The notes beneath the pieces were generated by a model. The model searched no databases. It worked only from the letters and a program-made list of their open reading frames with translations, and was not told where the DNA came from. The translations under genes were made by a program, and so were the position numbers. A DNA stretch of 54,655 nucleotides, taken from positions 1-54,655 of the forward strand of contig CAZSIL010000010.1 in assembly GCA_964607025.1 (NCBI GenBank), read 5' to 3'. Numbering within the stretch: the stretch's first letter is position 1; every line of letters starts with the position of its first letter. The stretch comes from SIG565 sp964607025. Lineage in GTDB: Bacteria; Bacillota; Clostridia; Oscillospirales; Acutalibacteraceae. This document shows, piece after piece, positions 50,159 to 54,655 of the stretch.

Positions 50159-50577
50159 GCGAAAAGCTAACCTTTGAATTTGAAGTTGACGGCACCGATT
50201 TTACATCGGCAGGTCAAGCATCGGGAAAGCTAAAAAAAAATCTCAGGCAATTAGGCATAGCGCCTGAAACTATACGAAGAGCATCCATAGCAATGTACGA
50301 AGGCGAAATTAATATGGTGATACACGCGAACGGCGGTAAAGCCAGCGTAACCGTTAGTGAAGAGTGCATTGAAATAACACTTGCCGATAAAGGCCCGGGT
50401 ATTAAGGATATAGAACAAGCGATGCAGGAAGGATTTTCCACTGCAACCGATACTGTCCGTTCCTTAGGATTTGGCGCGGGTATGGGGCTTCCAAACATGA
50501 AGCGCTATTCGGATGAGATGACGATTGATTCGGTAGTGGGCGAAGGCACCACTATCGTAATGAGAATTAATCTTTAA
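50155..50577 (+). CDS. HATPase (RsbW-like) regulatory protein
   Basis: A 140-residue GHKL ATPase without a histidine-phosphotransfer domain, like anti-sigma kinases of the RsbW/SpoIIAB type. N box YEGEINMVIHA, G1 DKGPGI and G2 GFGAGMGLPNM are intact. In hydrogenase loci such proteins are thought to pass a signal, but a partner sigma factor or STAS protein is not encoded here. It overlaps the previous gene and precedes the hydrogenase-like sensor. Confidence 0.85.
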   Translation: MSEKLTFEFEVDGTDFTSAGQASGKLKKNLRQLGIAPETIRRASIAMYEGEINMVIHANGGKASVTVSEECIEITLADKGPGIKDIEQAMQEGFSTATDTVRSLGFGAGMGLPNMKRYSDEMTIDSVVGEGTTIVMRINL

Positions 50578-50588
50578 TGGTGTAATAT

Positions 50589-51890
50589 ATGGAAAATTAT
50601 AAACATTCCGTTTCATTAGATGCTACCAAATGCACAGGGTGTACCACCTGCTTGAAACATTGTCCTACCGAAGCTATCAGAATCCGAGATGGTCACGCCG
50701 TCATAGATTCCGACAGATGTATCGATTGCGGCGAGTGTATAAGGGTGTGTCCTCACAAGGCAAAAAAAGCTGTGCTTGACAGCATGGCGGATATGGATAA
50801 ATTCAAATACAAGGTGGCGTTACCCGCCCCGTCGTTATACGCGCAGTTCGATAACCTTGGAGAAATCGATTATGTCCTTCAAGGGCTCCTTGATATAGGT
50901 TTTGATAAGGTTTATGAAGTGTCAAAAGCGGCGGAACTTGTGTCGGCATACACAAGGAACTATTTAAAAACCGAGGGCATACAAAAACCGGCTATCAGTT
51001 CGGCTTGTCCCGCGGTTGTACGACTTATTGAACTAAGATTTCCGTCCCTTAAAGATAACGTAATTCAAATGCTGCCGCCAATGGAAATAGCAGCATATTT
51101 AGCAAGACAGGAAGTGGCAAAGGAACATCCCGAACTTGCGGCAGAAGATGTAGGTATATGCTTTATATCTCCGTGCCCTGCAAAAATGAGTTATGTTAAA
51201 AACGGACTTCCAAATTATAAGAGCAGAGTTGATGTAGTCGTTTCGATATCGGATATTTATTTTCTGCTTATCAACGCGATGAATCGCGGCAAAATGCCAA
51301 CGCTTAATACGAGCTCAGGCCGTATAGGTATCGGTTGGGCTTCTTCTGGTGGCGAGGCAACGGCTATATTCAATGATAAATACTTAGCGGCTGACGGTAT
51401 AGAAGACGTCAACCGCGTACTCGATGAAATCGAGAACGGCAGTATACCGCAACTCGAGTTTATTGAGCTTAACGCCTGCACGGGCGGATGTGTCGGCGGT
51501 GTACTTACTATGCAGAACGCCTTTATTGCAAAGGCAAAACTGCGCGGACTTCGCAGATATTTACCTGTGGCAGAGAACACTCTCAGTGAAGAAGAAAACA
51601 AGTACATACCCGAGCATTATTTCTTTGATGGCTTTGCAAATTACAGACCTATATCACGTCTTAGCGATAATATGGCAAAATCCATGCGTATGATGGCAGA
51701 TATACAAAAGCTGCGTTCCACACTGCCAGGATATGATTGCGGCGCTTGTGGTGCACCTACATGCAGGGCTTTTGCTGAAGACGTTGTAAAGGGCAAGGCA
51801 GATATTCACGATTGTATACTTAAATACAAGGATGAATTTAGAGAATATATAAAATCTATCGACGAGGTAAGAACAGATGACGGTAAGTGA
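50589..51890 (+). CDS. hydS: [FeFe]-hydrogenase-like protein, sensory (HydS) type
   Basis: A 433-residue protein: two N-terminal [4Fe-4S] motifs (C15/C18/C21/C25 and C44/C47/C50/C54), an H-cluster domain, and a C-terminal Fe-S module (C384, C387, C392, C409). H-cluster ligands are kept: C140 in SSACPAVV, C196 in ISPCPAK, C297 and C301 in NACTGGC. The proton-relay cysteine just before C140, part of the TSCCP motif in catalytic enzymes, is Ala139. This replacement is known in putative sensory hydrogenases. It probably senses H2 or redox state rather than making H2. Confidence 0.85.
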   Translation: MENYKHSVSLDATKCTGCTTCLKHCPTEAIRIRDGHAVIDSDRCIDCGECIRVCPHKAKKAVLDSMADMDKFKYKVALPAPSLYAQFDNLGEIDYVLQGLLDIGFDKVYEVSKAAELVSAYTRNYLKTEGIQKPAISSACPAVVRLIELRFPSLKDNVIQMLPPMEIAAYLARQEVAKEHPELAAEDVGICFISPCPAKMSYVKNGLPNYKSRVDVVVSISDIYFLLINAMNRGKMPTLNTSSGRIGIGWASSGGEATAIFNDKYLAADGIEDVNRVLDEIENGSIPQLEFIELNACTGGCVGGVLTMQNAFIAKAKLRGLRRYLPVAENTLSEEENKYIPEHYFFDGFANYRPISRLSDNMAKSMRMMADIQKLRSTLPGYDCGACGAPTCRAFAEDVVKGKADIHDCILKYKDEFREYIKSIDEVRTDDGK

Positions 51891-52203
51891 GCTATCAAAA
51901 AATAAATCTCTGACTGTACTGTGTATGCCTGACGGCGATAGGGTTATACGCGGCGTATATATCGGTGACCTGCTTTCGTGGGTTATGGGAAGAGCCAAGG
52001 AAGACGATGCGTGGATAACCATTATGTCAAACAGCAATACAGTTGCTGTGGCATCCCTTGCCGACGTTTCGTGTGTTATTTTAGCCGAAGGCGTAACACT
52101 TGAAGATTCGGTTATTGAAACAGCCACGAAAAACAACATTAATATTTTGTCAACTAACCTTGCAGCTTTTGATGCGGCGGTTATGTTAAGTAATTCGATA
52201 TGA
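51877..52203 (+). CDS. Second DRTGG-like small protein
   Basis: A 108-residue protein, MTVSELSKNKSLTVLCMPDG, then YIGDLLSWVMGRAKEDDAWIT in the DRTGG position and a Rossmann-like end (TKNNINILSTNLAAFDAAV). It is related to the protein encoded at 49805-50158. It overlaps the hydS-like gene by 14 bases and the PHP gene by 4, so all three are translated together. Its function is unknown. Confidence 0.72.
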   Translation: MTVSELSKNKSLTVLCMPDGDRVIRGVYIGDLLSWVMGRAKEDDAWITIMSNSNTVAVASLADVSCVILAEGVTLEDSVIETATKNNINILSTNLAAFDAAVMLSNSI

Positions 52204-52928
52204 ACCGTTATTATTACGATTTGCACACCCATTCGTGTTTATCGCCTTGTGCGGATAACGATAATACACCGTATAATCTTGTAGGTATGGCGGTATTGTC
52301 GGGGATAAACATTTTAGCCCTTACCGACCATAACACCTGCAAAAATTGTCCCGCATTTTTCGCGGCGGCTAAGCAGTACGGCATTATAGCGGTGGCGGGG
52401 ATGGAACTTACAACGGCGGAAGAGATTCATGTTGTATGCCTTTTTGAAGAACTCGATAAGGCGATGCAGTTCAGTGAAGAAATAGATACCCGTCGCATAA
52501 AGATTAAAAACCGAACCGATATTTTCGGGGAGCAGTTAATCATCGGCGAAAACGATGAGATTATGGGGCGTGAGGAGTATTTGCTGTCAAACGCTACAAC
52601 GGTTTCACTTGATGAAGTGCCAAAACTTGTCGAAAAGTACGGCGGTGTGTGTTATCCTGCGCATATTGATCGCGTGGCAAACAGTATGATTTCTATTCTG
52701 GGTGATATACCAAAGAGTCCTGAATTCAACTGTTTCGAGATTCATGATACAGACAAAATCGTGGAAATAACGAAAAAGTACGGTCTTGAAAACAAAAAAA
52801 TAATTATCAGTTCCGATGCACATTATCTTGATGGCATAAAGGATAAAGAAAACTATTTTGAACTTGATGATGAGCCGTACAGCAGCAAAAAAGTGTGCGC
52901 ATCGCTTTTTAAGGAGTTAAGAGGATGA
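52200..52928 (+). CDS. PHP-domain phosphoesterase
   Basis: A 242-residue PHP protein with metal-binding motifs DLHTHSCLSPC near residues 6-16, LTDHNTC near 40-46, a CYPAHIDR segment and SSDAH near the end. It is a likely metal-dependent phosphoesterase; PHP genes of this type recur in [FeFe]-hydrogenase loci, though the substrate is not known. It overlaps both neighbours by 4 bases. Confidence 0.85.
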   Translation: MNRYYYDLHTHSCLSPCADNDNTPYNLVGMAVLSGINILALTDHNTCKNCPAFFAAAKQYGIIAVAGMELTTAEEIHVVCLFEELDKAMQFSEEIDTRRIKIKNRTDIFGEQLIIGENDEIMGREEYLLSNATTVSLDEVPKLVEKYGGVCYPAHIDRVANSMISILGDIPKSPEFNCFEIHDTDKIVEITKKYGLENKKIIISSDAHYLDGIKDKENYFELDDEPYSSKKVCASLFKELRG

Positions 52929-53488
52929 AGGAATTATCACTCAATATTCTTGATATCACCGAAAACTCGGTAAAAGCAGGAGCTACACTTACTCAAATTA
53001 TTTTAGAAGAAACGGTTGATAAATTAACTGTAATTATCGCAGATGACGGTTGCGGTATGAGCGAGGAAACGCTAAAACGTGTAATTGACCCGTTTTATAC
53101 AACGAGAACCACAAGAAAAGTGGGACTTGGCATTCCGTTTTATAAGCTCTCAGCCGAGCAAACGGGTGGTAGTTTCAAAATTGAATCAAAAAGCAAAGAA
53201 GAATATCCCTTGGAGCACGGAACGGTAGTTACAGCCGTTTACAATAAAAATCACATTGATTTTACACCGCTCGGTGATATAGTAGCCACTGTGACGACAC
53301 TGATCCAGGGGCACCCTGATACTGATTTTTTGTTTAGACACTCAAAGAACGGCAAAACTGCTGAGCTTGATACTCGTAGCATCCGAAAAGTGTTAGGAGC
53401 AGAAATTTCGTTATCAGAATACGAAGTTATTAAATGGATTGAAGAGTACTTAAAGGAGCAGTACGTCAATCTTAATAGAATTAATTAA
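52925..53488 (+). CDS. HATPase-domain protein
   Basis: A 187-residue GHKL ATPase: N-box region LNILDITENSVKAGA, G1 DDGCGM, and the G2-like TTRKVGLGIPFYK. It has no sensor or phosphoacceptor domain, and a C-terminal part (about 120-187) I cannot assign. It resembles the ATPase half of sensor kinases. It is the second ATPase in the regulatory block and overlaps the PHP gene by 4 bases. Confidence 0.82.
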   Translation: MKELSLNILDITENSVKAGATLTQIILEETVDKLTVIIADDGCGMSEETLKRVIDPFYTTRTTRKVGLGIPFYKLSAEQTGGSFKIESKSKEEYPLEHGTVVTAVYNKNHIDFTPLGDIVATVTTLIQGHPDTDFLFRHSKNGKTAELDTRSIRKVLGAEISLSEYEVIKWIEEYLKEQYVNLNRIN

Positions 53489-53504
53489 GGAAGGGTAGAG
53501 ATTT

Positions 53505-53870
53505 ATGAAAACATTGGCTGAACTCCAAGCAATCAAAGACAAAATGAAGGATAAGGTTGTTCTTCGCGAGGGCTTTGGCGAAAAGCGTATAGTTGTAGGT
53601 ATGGCAACCTGCGGTATCGCAGCGGGTGCGCGTCCCGTACTTAATGCTTTTGTCGAAGGTATTAATAATGCAGGCCTTGCGAGTCAAGTGTCCGTTACCC
53701 AGACAGGTTGTATCGGCATTTGCCAGTACGAGCCGGTTGTTGAGGTATACGAGGCGGGTAAAGAAAAGGTAACCTACGTTCAGATGACTGCCGAAAAAGC
53801 AGCAAAGGTTATCGAACAGCATATAAAAAATGGCAAAGTTGTTAGTGAATATACATACAATGCCAAGTAG
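53505..53870 (+). CDS. hndB: Hydrogenase subunit HndB (2Fe-2S ferredoxin-like)
   Basis: A 121-residue thioredoxin-like [2Fe-2S] protein of the HndB type: GMATCGIAAGARPV (C36), then VTQTGCIGICQYEPVVEV (C69, C73). It is thought to shuttle electrons in the tri-/tetrameric hydrogenase. AAGGAAGGG precedes the start. It lies 16 bases after the last regulatory gene and 21 bases before hndC. Confidence 0.92.
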   Translation: MKTLAELQAIKDKMKDKVVLREGFGEKRIVVGMATCGIAAGARPVLNAFVEGINNAGLASQVSVTQTGCIGICQYEPVVEVYEAGKEKVTYVQMTAEKAAKVIEQHIKNGKVVSEYTYNAK

Positions 53871-53891
53871 ATAAAAGTGGAGGTATTTTAA

Positions 53892-54655
53892 ATGATTCGT
53901 GCACATGTATTGATTTGTGGCGGTACCGGTTGTACCTCTTCGGGCAGTAAAAGTATTCAGGCCGCTTTTGAGGAGAACTTAGCAAAACAGGGTCTTACCG
54001 ATGAAATTAAAATCGTTCAGACTGGTTGCTTCGGTCTTTGCGCAATGGGACCTGTTGTTATCGTTCATCCCGACGGTACTTTTTACAGCCGCGTAGAGCC
54101 CACCGACGTCGCAGAAATTGTTGAAGAGCATCTTCTAAAGGGACGTGTGGTTACGCGCCTTGAATATAAGGAAGATGAAAATGCCGAGGTTCATGAGAAC
54201 GTAGCGCTTAACGATACAGCGTTCTATCGTTCGCAGACACGTGTAGCTCTTCGTAACTGCGGTGTTATCGACCCCGAAAAAATTGATGAATATATCGCAA
54301 TGGACGGTTATGCCGCCCTCGGTAAAGTTCTTACTGAAATGACTCCTGAAGATGTAATTAAATGCATCAGCGATTCGGGACTCAGAGGTCGTGGAGGCGG
54401 TGGCTTCCCGACAGGTCGTAAGTGGAGCTTAACTGCTGCAAACGCTGCTGACCAGAAATACGTAGTATGTAACGCCGACGAAGGCGACCCCGGTGCATTT
54501 ATGGACCGTTCGGTTCTTGAAGGTGACCCGCACTGTCTTATCGAAGCTATGGCTATCGCAGGTTATGCCATCGGCGCTACACAGGGTTACGTTTATGTTC
54601 GTGCTGAGTATCCTATCGCTGTTGCACGTCTTGAAATCGCAATTCAGGCAGCCCG
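53892..54655 (+). CDS. hndC: Hydrogenase subunit HndC (NuoF-like), 5' part
   Basis: The first 254 codons of a NuoF/HndC flavoprotein; the gene runs off the window. An N-terminal [2Fe-2S] thioredoxin-like domain has C9, C14, C46 and C50, followed by the FMN/NAD(P)H-binding GLRGRGGGGFPTGRKW and the NADEGDPGAFMDR motif. It oxidises or reduces NAD(P)H for the hydrogenase. TGGAGG precedes the ATG. The catalytic subunit HndD is expected next, outside the window. Confidence 0.93.
   Translation, partial: MIRAHVLICGGTGCTSSGSKSIQAAFEENLAKQGLTDEIKIVQTGCFGLCAMGPVVIVHPDGTFYSRVEPTDVAEIVEEHLLKGRVVTRLEYKEDENAEVHENVALNDTAFYRSQTRVALRNCGVIDPEKIDEYIAMDGYAALGKVLTEMTPEDVIKCISDSGLRGRGGGGFPTGRKWSLTAANAADQKYVVCNADEGDPGAFMDRSVLEGDPHCLIEAMAIAGYAIGATQGYVYVRAEYPIAVARLEIAIQAA

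Noticed and set aside
1..54655. CRISPR arrays, tRNA or rRNA genes, insertion sequences, long direct repeats
   Set aside because: Reading through the window showed no regularly spaced repeats, no cloverleaf or rRNA stretches and no transposase or integrase.

Overview
The window looks like a chromosomal segment of an anaerobic, spore-forming Clostridia member (Firmicutes), probably a gut-type Oscillospirales relative. Supporting signs are the gene order of the S10/spc/alpha ribosomal operon, with a KOW protein between map and infA; zinc-ribbon forms of S14, L24 and L36; a cotJABC spore-coat operon; strong AGGAGG-type ribosome binding sites; and a trimeric [FeFe]-hydrogenase (Hnd) locus. The species cannot be named from the sequence. 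A run of exactly 10 Ns inside rplE suggests a draft or metagenomic assembly.

Layout. (1) 1-10668 (+): end of rpmC, then rpsQ-rplN-rplX-rplE-rpsZ-rpsH-rplF-rplR-rpsE-rpmD-rplO-secY-adk-map-KOW-infA-rpmJ-rpsM-rpsK-rpsD-rpoA-rplQ, closed by two hairpins (10680-10798). (2) 10869-30709 (+): an AT-rich, tightly spaced surface-polysaccharide island of 20 genes behind one strong promoter. It has a PglE/PglC/PglD-like initiation set, nine glycosyltransferases, a pyruvyl transferase paired with an F420-hydrogenase-beta-like protein, an EpsG-type polymerase, a Wzm/Wzt ABC exporter, an acyltransferase and a kinase-like protein. (3) 30716-40688: ordinary genes, mostly on the - strand (phosphatase, hemW, pduL, ferredoxin, ricT, holB, trpS, an RluA-type synthase, cotJABC), with a DUF1846 gene and radC on +.

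(4) 40755-44990 (-): the most unusual part. Six genes run in one direction and end at a strong terminator: a membrane HExxH (M50-like) protein, a VTE5-like polyprenol kinase, a VTE6/DUF92-like prenyl-phosphate kinase, a DUF5685 protein with two Asp-rich motifs like those of phytoene/squalene synthases, a SPASM-like cysteine-cluster protein without a radical-SAM triad, and a 53-residue Cys-rich peptide that overlaps the gene before it. I read it as a candidate, apparently undescribed peptide-maturation cassette, possibly linking a ribosomal peptide to prenyl chemistry. The function is inference; the gene content and order are visible.

(5) 45216-49092 (+): trkA-trkH potassium uptake and an anchored NlpC/P60-like hydrolase. 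(6) 49291-end (+): a hydrogenase locus with hndA, a regulatory block (two DRTGG-type small proteins, two HATPase proteins, a sensory-type [FeFe]-hydrogenase homologue and a PHP protein), hndB, and hndC cut by the window end.

No tRNA, rRNA, CRISPR array or insertion sequence was recognised. No stretch longer than 300 bases lacks a gene; the longest is 10669-10951, which holds two hairpin terminators and the island promoter.
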